A stretch of 55,533 bases of DNA from Fragilaria crotonensis (taxonomy: Eukaryota; Bacillariophyta; Fragilariophyceae; Fragilariales; Fragilariaceae). The position numbers were made by a program, and so were the translations under genes. Shown here piece by piece: positions 21,850 to 31,484 of the stretch (positions are counted from its first letter, which is position 1; every line of letters begins with the position of its first letter). The notes under the pieces are model-generated. The model worked only from the letters and a program-made list of their open reading frames with translations, did not search any database and was not told where the DNA came from. The stretch is taken from positions 1 to 55,533 of the forward strand of contig JAKSYS010000406.1 in NCBI GenBank assembly GCA_022925895.1, given 5' to 3'.

Positions 21850-22781
21850 ATGATGCATATCTATATTGACATTGTCATCAGAATGGCGGACCTGGCTTAT
21901 AATGCCTCTCTGGTGTCAATGTCGTCAGAGTAACATTGGTAGGTCGGCGGGGTTTCGAAACTTTCCAGTTCTGGATTGGCTGCAAAGTCCTCATACTTGA
22001 ACCTGACCCATAGGACCGGCGCATTTACGCGTTCCGAGAATTCTTTTTGTTTCCACATCATACTTTCATCCACCAATCGGGGATATATGAGTGCATGGTA
22101 GACATGTATATGACATGTCCATGAGAAGTTACGTAAAAGTGACGTCAAATAGAAATGAATGTCGTGATGTCCTAGCTAGTTTCATTATGGAATAAGAGTA
22201 CTGGAGTACATTAAACCAATTGCTTCTTTCTTTCAGAAGATACGTACATATGTCAAGCTATAAAATTGGTAATTTTCTTGGTGTTGCAATCATGACTGAT
22301 GGTTGACAATCTTCTTCCACAGAGTTGAAGTGTTGAAGATCATTTTGACATGTCAATTCTCCCAACTGATGGTGGTATGAATCTGTCTGCATCCTCTGCG
22401 GGCAACACATTCTGTGTTGAACAAACCAGTGATAATGGTACTGCTCAGGACGAGTGTATGCATTTCCTTGCCAACAAAGGCAAAGTACTAGCATCTACCG
22501 TAGAGGTTAGGTAGAATTGACAGTAGAAAGTAGAAACCAGTGTGTTCGCATCTGCGTTTTCGAAACACACTGTTTTCTTTTGTTAAGGTATGGCAACACA
22601 CAGGACCTGCAAGCCGGCCAAAAATGCGGGAAATATAGAACCGATCGAATGCATCAGATTCAGTGTGCCAGGTTAAGGAACAGTCTAAGAGCAGTACCCT
22701 TCCTGGATGTACTAGAAGAGTAGCTGCCATCTTTATGTTAAGATCATGTTGCGATTGCAGATCAAGGAATATAAAAGAAAA
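21850..22781. other. intergenic
   Basis: No supported gene. A short minus-strand frame at 21897-22148 may be the 3' edge of the decayed copia element or chance. The rest is unremarkable down to the first tRNA. Confidence 0.4.
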
Positions 22782-22852
22782 TGCACCATCCGGGAATCGA
22801 ACCCGGGGCTCAACAATGGGAATGTCGAATTTTACCACTAAACTAATGGTGC
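22782..22852 (-). tRNA. tRNA-Gly (anticodon CCC)
   Basis: A 71-nt cloverleaf on the minus strand. Acceptor GCACCAT pairs with ATGGTGC, with discriminator A. The D arm contains AGTGGTA. The anticodon stem CGACA/TGTTG encloses loop TTCCCAT (anticodon CCC). The T arm is CCGGG-TTCGATT-CCCGG with the GGTTCGA box B. The transcript is followed by TTTTCTTTT, a plausible Pol III terminator. No intron. Confidence 0.95.
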
Positions 22853-23128
22853 AAAACCCAACGCGGAGAATTCTTTTCTTGATGTATCCATCCAGTATAT
22901 ATAAAAAGAAAATTTTCTATACAGTTAGTTCATCTTCGCGTAGGAACCAGCTATTATTACATGTTACCGGAGTACACAGATCTACTCCAGTACTGAGTTG
23001 TAGTACAGTATAGAAAATCTGGATAAGACGCAGGACTCTGCGGTGTTGCAATTGAGATGGGTGTAAGACACTCACTTGTCCTGCGTCGCGAGTCTCGAGT
23101 GTTGACAACGTAACCAAAAGAAGATGTG

Positions 23129-23199
23129 TGCACCATCCGGGAATCGAACCCGGGGCTCAACGATGGCAACGTTGAATTTTACCACTAAACCAATGGTGC
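23129..23199 (-). tRNA. tRNA-Gly (anticodon GCC)
   Basis: A 71-nt cloverleaf with the same acceptor and T arm as the neighbour 277 bases downstream. Anticodon stem CAACG/CGTTG encloses loop TTGCCAT (anticodon GCC, the major glycine isoacceptor). All stem differences from the CCC gene are compensated or G-U pairs, so both look functional. CTTCTTTT follows the 3' end. Confidence 0.95.
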
Positions 23200-23517
23200 G
23201 GATGGTTAATGAGGTGGTTTTAATTGTATTACAAATAGACTCTCAAAACTCAGAGATCTACTCATTACAATTATATCTTTTTTTATGTATATTTATTTCT
23301 ATATATTCCAATGAGCACACGGTCAGTACACGAACACTCCCAGACAGTCTACAAAATGTTACTACAGTACTTGAGGACTCAAGTATTAAGGACATGCAGT
23401 ACAGAGTACAATTAGTAAAATAGTACTCAGTACAAGTACCGGTACTGTACCACACATTACGAGCTATTCACTATCACATTAAATTTCGTTAGTTTCATGT
23501 TATGATTCTGATTCTCG
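23200..23517. other. intergenic, AT-rich
   Basis: About 320 bases between the tRNA-Gly(GCC) 5' side and the bS1 stop codon. AT-rich, with GTAC words at 23425-23450 (ACAAGTACCGGTACTGTACC). The bS1 polyadenylation region is expected here. No coding region. Confidence 0.45.
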
Positions 23518-24940
23518 CTAAGCAAGAAGAGAGTCCAGACTGTCGGAGACGTCGGCAAGTGGATCAGACGACATCTCATCGCTCACGCCCAAGTCATCCA
23601 AGGAATCACCCAATCCTAGGACAATATCGCGTGCAGCCTCCTCACGTGCCTTTCGCTCGGCCTCCATTCGTTCGTGGTACTTCAGTGCTGTCTCTTCCGC
23701 CTTTGCGAACACCATGGCAGGGTCCTTGAGCATGTCACCAGGTTCTGGTTCCAAAGTCTTGGTAGATAGGGCGATGCGACCATTGACCTTGTCGTGGTCG
23801 ATAATCATGCACTTGACTTGCATTCCGGGTTGCAGGACCTTCTCAAGATCGTCGATACGATCGTAGGAGATTTGGGAAATGTGCAACAAACCAGACATAC
23901 CGCCGACTTCGACGAATGCACCGTATGGTTTGAGTGCCTTAACCATACCAGTAACGATGTCGCCTCTGGAGAGGTCAGCCATTTGCTGTTCCACAAGAGC
24001 CTTGCGGTTGGAGACAACCAACTTTTGTGCTTCCTGGTTGACTTCTAGGAATTTGAGCGGGATCTTGGTTCCGATCATGTCTTCAGTGGCCATCATGCCC
24101 GACAAGTGCGAGCCTGGTAAGAAGGCACGAAGGCCTTCGACGAGACAGATAGCTCCACCGCGATTGACGGCAACGACTTCGGCCTCGAATGCCTGGTCTG
24201 ACTCTTGCATGGCAGTGACAGCATCCCAAGCCTTACGGTACTGAATTCTGCGAATCGACACTAGCAACTGACCGTTCTCATCTTCATCGGAGATGATTTG
24301 AAATTCCATATCCTGATCCAGAGCAACGAGATTCTCAATGGAATCTCCTTGGCCTTGAATCAAAGCAGCCTCTGCTTCAGGCAAATAGGCACTTGCCTTG
24401 GCACCAATATCAACAATGCAACCTCCCTTGTCGTATTCGACACAGACTCCCGACACGATATCGTTGCGGTTGAATGCATAGTCAGTGTTGGCGACGGCGG
24501 AGGCGAAATCAGCGTAGGAGAAGTCGAGTCCAGCATCGGTGACGTCGATGCGAGGCCCCTTGTAGGTTTGCTTTTTGCGATCGAATTTCGTCAGCACAGC
24601 CGTGGCGGCGAGTGTCGTGGTACTGGACTTTGTTTGTGGACTGCGTGTGCGTGTTTGTCATGTATGGGATGTGTGAAATGAGTGGAATGCAATCGTTGAC
24701 ACAAGGTTGTTACGGGATGTGATGGTGATGATATATGATAGAGTTAGAAAACGGTACGACGGACAGGATTGTTCTTTACACAGTAACAGAATCGGCTATT
24801 CATGCGATTGTAGCATGTGAACTTGTTGTCGTTCTCAAACACAAGGCAAGAACAATGGCTTCCAGTACTTACGCATTGATAGTGAAGGCACTGGTGCAAC
24901 CAGCAAACGCCAACGAGACCAAACAAGAGGAAAACTTCAT
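23518..24940 (-). CDS. rps1: plastid ribosomal protein bS1 (three S1 domains), two exons
   Basis: Exon 1 is 24940-24873, exon 2 is 24622-23518. The intron is 250 bases (GTAAGT...CCAG, phase 2). The product has 390 residues. Exon 1 encodes a signal peptide ending CTSAF-TINA, an ASAF-type cleavage site with Phe, the plastid import signature. The mature protein has three S1 (OB-fold) domains, as in cyanobacterial and chloroplast S1. Domain 1 has GVCVEYDKGGCIVDIGAKASAYLP, which I split here as GVCVEYDKGGCIVDIG and KASAYLP. Domain 2 has AVNRGGAICLVEGLRAFLPG. Domain 3 has KALKPYGAFVEVGGMSGLLH. The C-terminus is acidic. It brings mRNA to the small plastid ribosomal subunit. The gene is divergent from the membrane-protein gene at 25320, with 379 bases between start codons. 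Confidence 0.92.
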
Positions 24941-25319
24941 CTTGTTTTTGGCTTCAACAAGGTGCTATCAGCCTCCGGTCTGCTGAGCAAACCCTGAGGA
25001 GCTCCACCGTGATGGCTGATGGCGCCTCAGAACTTGAGGCTCCGGTGGAAACGTACGTGGTTCGGACGATATTCTCTGTGCGGGCTGTGGGGCAGCCGTA
25101 TGATACGCCTCTGGATGTGCATTTATCGGGTATGATTGGATAAAAGAAAATTTGGTCAGACGGGCAGACGATCTGTCCATGTACTCAGTGCATGACATAC
25201 TCAGAGTCTTCGAGTACGTCACACAACAGGTTATTTTGTTTCTCTTTGCTTACCCTCAACTCTCGCAGCCACTTGACACTGGGTTTGGAATCCACATTGC
25301 ACGACAAAAGTTCAACACG
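24941..25319. promoter_or_regulatory. shared upstream region of rps1 (-) and plastid membrane protein gene (+)
   Basis: 379 bases between two divergent start codons, both of genes predicted to make plastid proteins. It must hold both promoters and 5' UTRs. I see no clear TATA box; a CT-rich stretch (TTTCTCTTTGCTTACCCTCAAC) precedes the plus-strand gene, compatible with an initiator. Confidence 0.45.
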
Positions 25320-26274
25320 ATGATGACTTCTTTTCGACAATCAGTTCTAGTTCTGTTCCCACTCTTTCTCTCGAGTGTTTCGACTTTTTCACTGCATCCA
25401 CTATCAAAGTCAACACAAAGTCATACGAAGACGATATCGACGCGACGATTCCTGTCCGATCAATGGGAAGATGAGGAAGAACTTCCATCCGTAACATCCT
25501 ACGATGATGCGGCGTCGACGTTGATGAAACGAAAGGAAGAAATGGATCTCATGGACCAGTCAGACCAAGGCGTTCCTGGTGTGAGTAGCAATATTTTTCT
25601 TGTATACGAGAGTGTTGGCCTTCTAAAGTGTTAGTGGGTTATACCTTACGACGGTATGCGATATATCTTGTCCACTTTCACTGTTGCTGAACTAACACAC
25701 GTGCTGACATATTCAAATTCATACTCAGTCGGAAGCCGAAGCACAAGAGGCACTTCGCGAAGCTGTCAAGGCGCGGACCTTGACCTTGGGCATGGAGACT
25801 GCTTCCCAGGATGCCCTCCGGGAGGTGGAAAAACGTGCCGCCCAACGCGGTGGGAGTGTGGGTTCCTCCTTTGCTGGTCTGGACTTGTCCAAGGTGTCCG
25901 ACGGCGGATTTGAAAAATTAAGCATCAACTACGATCCGGAAGATGAGATGACGGAAGATGAAATGCGTCAAGCAGATCCCTTGGGATTTCAACCTGTGCT
26001 TGATCAATACACGTTTGAGTTGAAAGAAACGACCTTTCCAGATCTTGGAACGACCATTTCCAAAGTCGGTCTGCTGATTGCCTTGGGTCTAGTCACCGGT
26101 TTGCTAATTATCAATACTGACAAAACGGTCCGTAACTTTTATGTTGGTCAGGGATTATTGCCTTCGCCGGAGGATGTTGCTGCAGCACAAAAGTCTGGCA
26201 TGGAAATGGCGAAAGAATTGGTGCAAGGGACAACGAGTCCCAGCAATTTGCAACTACCGGATATTGGGCTTTGA
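25320..26274 (+). CDS. probable plastid protein with one membrane span, unknown function, two exons
   Basis: Exon 1 is 25320-25580, exon 2 is 25729-26274. The intron is 148 bases (GTGAGT...TCAG, phase 0). The product has 268 residues. The N-terminus is a signal peptide (RQSVLVLFPLFLSSVSTFSL) with Phe near the cleavage site (VSTFSLHP), then a Ser/Thr/Lys/Arg transit-like region (KSTQSHTKTISTRRFL), so plastid import is likely. The mature part is acidic and helical (EAQEALREAVKARTLTLGME, REVEKRAAQRGGS). One hydrophobic segment follows (TISKVGLLIALGLVTGLLII) near residues 200-220. A conserved-looking tail comes after it (NTDKTVRNFYVGQGLLPSPE). Topology is probably a large N-terminal stromal domain with a single thylakoid or envelope anchor. 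I do not recognise the family. Confidence 0.8.
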
Positions 26275-26432
26275 GAAGGGATGAGACAACTTACGTCTCT
26301 ATTAGCAGTATTCAAAATAAAATCCAATTTCTTGTTGTGAGAGCTCTGTTCATGTTCGGCGGCATACAGCATGTGTTTCGAATTAGCGATATGATTCAAC
26401 CCGACATTTACATCGAATCAAGGTCACTGTGT

Positions 26433-27290
26433 CTATTTGGTCCCACTAAATTCTAGCATTTCACTCTCTGTAGGTGATCGATTGAACCATCCCACGAGAA
26501 CCAGACGAGGCTGATTTGTTTCCACAACCTGGTGCGAGATCCGATCGGACTCAAATATGACGAGTCGGCCACCTATGGGTAGGACATCGATGCACGTATC
26601 TTTTACAAAAAGACGCAGCTGTCCCCCCATGTCATCGGTCCAGTCACTAGTATTCAGATACAGGAGAATGGAAAACTTCCTCAAGACAGTTGGTGTTCCC
26701 GCCGTAGCATCAACGTGTCGAGCATAAAATCCACCATTTGGATAGTAGACATACAACAAGTCATCAAGCTCTGGATCCAATGATTCCCCCGACAGGCGTG
26801 ACAATTCGTTCCGAAGCTGAACGAGTCTCTCCAAGGTCGCCTGACGCGCGGTATTCGGATACGCGTCCTGTCGTCCATTGTGCAAGAAACAATTTTCAGC
26901 AATACGAATGTTGGAATTCAGTTCCGTGTCGAGGCCCACACGAGCACATCGAAAGCGACCCTCTTCTCGGAGCGTATCCACGTCGGAACTCAATTCCTGA
27001 AGAGTGGAAGCATTTTGAATGAAGTTGTCGAGGATTGCATACCCATGCTTCCCTAGATTGTAGGCAATTTGCGGATTCAGGATGGCGTGTTCTGCTGCAG
27101 CGGCAGCGACAGCCGAGTTGGTTTCAGGGCTTAGTTTGATAAAATCTTTACTGATACTGTTGCTGTTGCTTTTGAATAGGTTCATCATTGTCGAAGATGA
27201 AGACAATGATGTGTATACACTTGCGCTGCGATGCAACGTCGATGGTGCAATCAGGAAGCACGTCGTTACAGTTACTCCCCACGCAAACAT
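26433..27290 (-). CDS. 2-oxoglutarate/Fe(II) oxygenase, prolyl 4-hydroxylase-like
   Basis: 285 residues, single exon. The catalytic double-stranded beta-helix shows the iron ligands H192 and D194 (YARHVDA) and H253 (RISHQVV). R262 (QPRLVLVGWF) is the expected 2-oxoglutarate anchor. LYVYYPNGGFYARHVDA and KFSILLYLNTSDWTDDMGGQ are typical of P4H and PHD-type hydroxylases. The WF near the end resembles the EGLN/PHD class more than collagen P4H. The N-terminus (TVTTCFLIAPSTLHRSASVY) is hydrophobic then Ser-rich, possibly a signal or organelle presequence. The substrate cannot be told from sequence: oxygen sensing via Skp1 or a transcription factor, or cell-wall protein modification. It converges with the membrane-protein gene (158 bases between stops). 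Confidence 0.88.
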   Translation of the reverse strand: MFAWGVTVTTCFLIAPSTLHRSASVYTSLSSSSTMMNLFKSNSNSISKDFIKLSPETNSAVAAAAAEHAILNPQIAYNLGKHGYAILDNFIQNASTLQELSSDVDTLREEGRFRCARVGLDTELNSNIRIAENCFLHNGRQDAYPNTARQATLERLVQLRNELSRLSGESLDPELDDLLYVYYPNGGFYARHVDATAGTPTVLRKFSILLYLNTSDWTDDMGGQLRLFVKDTCIDVLPIGGRLVIFESDRISHQVVETNQPRLVLVGWFNRSPTESEMLEFSGTK

Positions 27291-27492
27291 GGCGACAATC
27301 TGTCTTGCATACGTTCACGGACCATAAAGAAACCACCGGGAGAACTCGGAGTAGGTTACAGTTCTACAACTTGACCATGAAGGCTGAGCGCTGAGCCCTG
27401 TTAACACAATGCCTGTGAAAGAGTGGAACGGTCAGATCCCATCAAAGGAAAAGTACATACAAGAATACTCAGAGTACGTTTCTGCGTGTGAG

Positions 27493-28370
27493 TGTTCTTA
27501 TCCCTGGGGAACCCGGAAAGCCAATGTGACTACGGCGCGACTAGTGACTAGTGTCACTATGACCGAGTCTACGGTAGGGCCACCCAAATCTAGATCATAA
27601 TGTGTATATATGGCTCATCGTTTGAACAACAAGCACCAGCATCCATAACCCCCCCCCCCAGCGGCATTGATAACGATTGCCATCTTTCTACGGATAGTCA
27701 TCTATACTACCCATTTCTGTGCATTACTAGTCCTCATGAAACACTCAGGCCCATCAATGGCAAAGCAACAAACACAACATGGCAGTTACTGCCATGTCAA
27801 TTGTTTACTAATGCCTGGTCCGTTCCCTCCGTGCGCGGTGATGGACCCTAGTAGCATTCATGTCCACCTCGTCACGCTCCTTCTTAGTGATGGCTGCCAA
27901 GTTTTTCGCACGCGACGGTGTTGCCTTCATTGTTCCCATCCATCCTGGCCCACCACCACCACCCCGTTGGCATTGCTGCCTTTGTTGCCATTGCCCTTTG
28001 CATGTACACCACTTCACACTATACAACAGCCTCAGGCAGCACTGCGTTGACAGCTCAGATTCATACTGCCATCAGCAATGTGTCCTTTCTCTGCGCTCTT
28101 GAAGACCCTGACTTTGGATTTAGCAATATCACACCTAGTACCATGCTCATGCATCTCCACACTGAATATGGCGCCCTGACATCCAAGGAACTTGAGAAGA
28201 ACCGCGCGACCTTATCGGAACCCTGGAACCACGACGATCCAATTGAAGACCTGTAGGCGTAAATTGCAAACATTCAGCGCCTTGCCACTTTCAGCAACGA
28301 CGTGCCCATTGCTGAGGACATCACAATCATCATGCTCACGTAAGTGATGATTGTAACACCGGTCTCTTCA
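27493..28370 (+). mobile_element. truncated copia element: 5' LTR plus gag remnant
   Basis: 27493 to about 27640 aligns with the LTR of the full-length element at 36635 (TGTTCTTATCCCTGGGGAAC, then GGGCCACCCAAATCTAG, then ACAAGCAC). It is followed by a poly-C tract and a gag relative. The remnant carries ALEDPDFGFSNITPSTMLMH and LEKNRATLSEPWN-DDPIEDL, against ALEDPDFGFGDITPFAMLQH and RNRAALSEPWNFDDPIEDL-type sequence in the intact gag. Stops (28254, 28340) and frame changes break it. Homology ends near 28350-28380; protease, pol and 3' LTR are absent. It is more diverged and hence older than the 36.6-kb copy. Confidence 0.8.
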
Positions 28371-28507
28371 CAACTACATATGAAAACGTGGAGACCCTAT
28401 GCTGTTGTAGGAGACATTGGTAGGAACTTGAGTACATACACTATGTCCTACCGGACACGGACGGTGATAACCCTATAATTTGGTTTTATGTATAGTTTGA
28501 CCCTCAA

Positions 28508-29299
28508 CTAGGTCCGTGGAGGTGCCTTTTGTAGAAGTGATTGTATCATCCTCCTTAGAAGTAGTAGTGGCTGGCTTGCATCGTCTGTGCAGCATCCATG
28601 TCGGTAGTAGGTAGTAGGTAGTAGTAGCCTGGTGTGGATAATGTTGGCGCCCTCATGGATGGAAGCTGTGGATGGGTTGTTGCGCTCATGGAAGTGGGTG
28701 ATGCAATTCTCAAGGACAACGTCATCAAAGTCATCAAATGAATTGATGTCAGAGGAGTAGTAGGTGGCTGTGCTACCTTTTCTTCTTGGAGGTACACCTC
28801 TTCTTTGCTGGTTGTTCCTGATCATCATTAGGGGGTAGGGTTGGTAGAGCAAGGTTAATGGTGGTGGACAGCATGGAAGAGTATGATCCCTTGTGGATTG
28901 AAAGCTCATCAACACTCTTCTTTGTAAAGGGCGGAATAGGTGGGCATGTCAGGAGGGGCAGGACTCGTACTGACGAGTTTGGCATGAGTTTCAATCATGC
29001 TGTCGTTGAATCAGGGTCTGCGCGTTAGGGACTGGCCTATAGGCGCGAGGGGCAAGATACGAGGACAGGAAGATGTTCTTCATGGTGGACTTGGGAAGGT
29101 TCTTTTTATATAATGGTAAGTTTGAATCCATTGCTGGCAACTCCAAAAGCAGAGGGAAATTAATAGCAGTTAAAGTCATATTGTCAATGGCCTTATGTAG
29201 ATTCGTCACCCAATGATTGGGCACATAGGGTGAGTAAATTTCCTCAACAATAGTACCTTGGACTGGTGGTTTGAGGCAAGCAGCCATGAACACGTTCAT
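28508..29299 (-). pseudogene. possible broken unknown gene
   Basis: Three consecutive minus-strand open stretches (29299-28991, 28994-28773, 28790-28508) abut end to end in different frames. The first starts at an ATG (MNVFMAACLKPPVQGTIVEE). Composition is non-repetitive and rich in Pro, Asn and Asp, unlike random DNA here. I do not recognise it. Its position directly after the truncated copia element suggests either a relic of another element or a disrupted host gene. Confidence 0.25.
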
Positions 29300-29793
29300 G
29301 TATTTGGTATGCGAGCACTGGCTGACAGCAGACTTAGTAAGCTCAGCAGAACCTAGAAGTCAACTGTCAGACATAACATGAAAGGAAACAAACCTAATGG
29401 CTCATCCAGCCTCGATCAAAGGTGTTGTAAAGAATGGAACAATAATGGTACAAATATGTTGATAATGTAGGAACTTAGAAGTAAAGGCCTTTACTGTTGT
29501 TAAACTAGGATCAAAGGGAATTGCAATGTGCATTCTCACAAATCAAGTTGTGATCTTAATCCACTTAATCACACTTGTTGAGTGTTGTTGATAAGTGTTG
29601 TCCATAGTAAAATGAGTGTTGTTGAAGTTGTTGACAGCACTCATGATTTGAATTACTTATGCAACACAATTCAAAAAGTGAGTGTGGTAATGGGAATAAA
29701 ATCAGATCTTGTCGAACGTGTCACGGACAGACGAGAAAATATATCGGACTGTCTACTGCATTGCCATATTGTTCAGTTATTAAGAGTGAAAGT

Positions 29794-29884
29794 AGATCCC
29801 CAGGGTTTGTCAGATAGCATGCGGGGTTTTCTAGCGGTCTGTCAGATGGTTGTCAGATGAATTCTGACAAAACCTTGGGATCCA
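29794..29884. repeat. fold-back sequence, possible MITE
   Basis: Left arm GATCCCCAGGGTTTGTCAGA and right arm TCTGACAAAACCTTGGGATC are imperfect inverted copies, with about 50 bases between. Related half-sites occur at 29963 (CCGGTTTGTCAGATTTTG) and 30741 (TTGTCAGATAGCATCTGACAAAACCC). No transposase and no clear target duplication were seen. Confidence 0.45.
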
Positions 29885-31484
29885 GTTGATCATGGTTCTT
29901 GTACCTCTGTAGATAATGTATGACCAGGTACAGGAGTGTTGCTGCGGATCTCTGATCTTTACCGGTTTGTCAGATTTTGTATGACAACTTCTGTTTACGG
30001 TAAGAAAATTGCCCGCAGGCTAATCGGTTGGATACTTAAGAAGCCAGTCTTTAAGTATTGCAATTGCCCATCAAACTATAATAATTGATTTAATGACTTT
30101 TGTTCCAGAAGATCATACGATTGGCCAAATCAATGTAAGTAAGAATGATGCACTGCCTTCTTGTTTCGGACAACCCATTTGGTCGAATCAAATTGCTTAC
30201 TTAATAGATTCAGTGTATGTATCTGAATTTGATATTATTCGTTATTCTAATATAATGCCTTTTGTACTATGATAGCATATATTTGATTTAGCAAATCGAT
30301 CTAATTAAAAATGATATTCTGCCTTTCAGGTTCAGATTGATATTTGATTGGCCAAATAAATACAATGAATCAATGTGGAGTACTTTGGAGTACTGCCTTT
30401 TGATTTCGGAATCCCTAAGTAAATTACCGGTACTTGAAGGAAAACTGCCGATGTCCTTCCTGAAATGTACTCTGAGTATTTAATTGGCCAAACTATGGCG
30501 ACGATCTACAAATGGTAAAATCTTGCAGCATTTAAGTATTGCGTGTATAGGGCAGTATCAAGCCTGTGTCAGGTATGCATACGTATCATACTTCAGTCTA
30601 CATGTACCTGGTACTAGTACTAGATTACTCAGAAACATGAGCAAGCGGTGGATGATATGCATATGTAGACGTGCGTTCCCGTACCTTCAAAGATAGTAGG
30701 CTACTCTACTACAGTGCACTGTATAGGTGGTTTCTGTGTTGTCAGATAGCATCTGACAAAACCCGTGGGTTATAAGATCTCTATAAGAGCCCAGGATAGA
30801 GCTTGAGGTGATGCGACATTTCGACAGGACTTATGTCACTCATGTGCCTATGTGTCGCAGGTTGCGGGACGAACGAGGAATGTCGACATTACAATGATGA
30901 CATACGAGTACCTCGTACGTGGAATGCATCAGAGGTGGCAAGTGCCAAGTTGTAACCGACAATCATCGACATTATGCTAGTACGCTCTACTATGTACTCT
31001 ACGTACGTACGATGCAGTCGTACTCTCTACCAGTACTACATTTTACATATATATGTCTTTTGAACGAAAAGGAATTCGTCGATTCGCAGTAGTGACAGAT
31101 GATCCGAATTCAGACTGATTCAGTGTTGTACCGACGGCTGATGTTGTACCTGGTACAGTAGTAGTACAAGTACCAGGTGCATACTTCACCACTGGAAGCG
31201 GGAAAACGATCGATTCAGTACCGATTCAAGCCGTTTTCCCCCAACCCCGCATTAGAAATGTCCCCATTGATGTCGCAATGTCTTCCGGGCTAATCCTCCA
31301 TCCTGCACAGCACTTCGAATAAAAACCTACGGTACATTGCTGTTAAGTGCAACGTATGCGTATAATTCGTACGAATCGCATGTATCTCCGGACCGGTCTT
31401 TCTTTGATGTCCCCGTCACAAAAAACTAAAAACACTTCGGGGAGAACGAGGCCGTACAAGCGGGGTGTGCATAATTCATTGAAC

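Larger units (their letters stand above)
28371..31484. other. gene-poor 3.1 kb with degenerate repeats
   Basis: On the minus strand at 28508-29299, three open pieces in different frames could be one broken unknown gene. Their sequence includes NSSVRVLPLLTCPPIPPFTK and INSFDDFDDVVLENCITHFH, and the frame changes go in both directions. A fold-back sequence lies at 29794-29884. From 30080 to 30500 three diverged copies of an ATTGGCCAAAT...ACTGCCTT..TTTCGGA unit occur (30118, 30348, 30479). 30900-31300 is GTAC-rich. No intact gene. Confidence 0.45.

Noticed and set aside
27650-27662. Poly-C tract as an element end
   Set aside because: It lies between LTR remnant and gag remnant, so it is an internal homopolymer expansion or sequencing noise and not a terminus.
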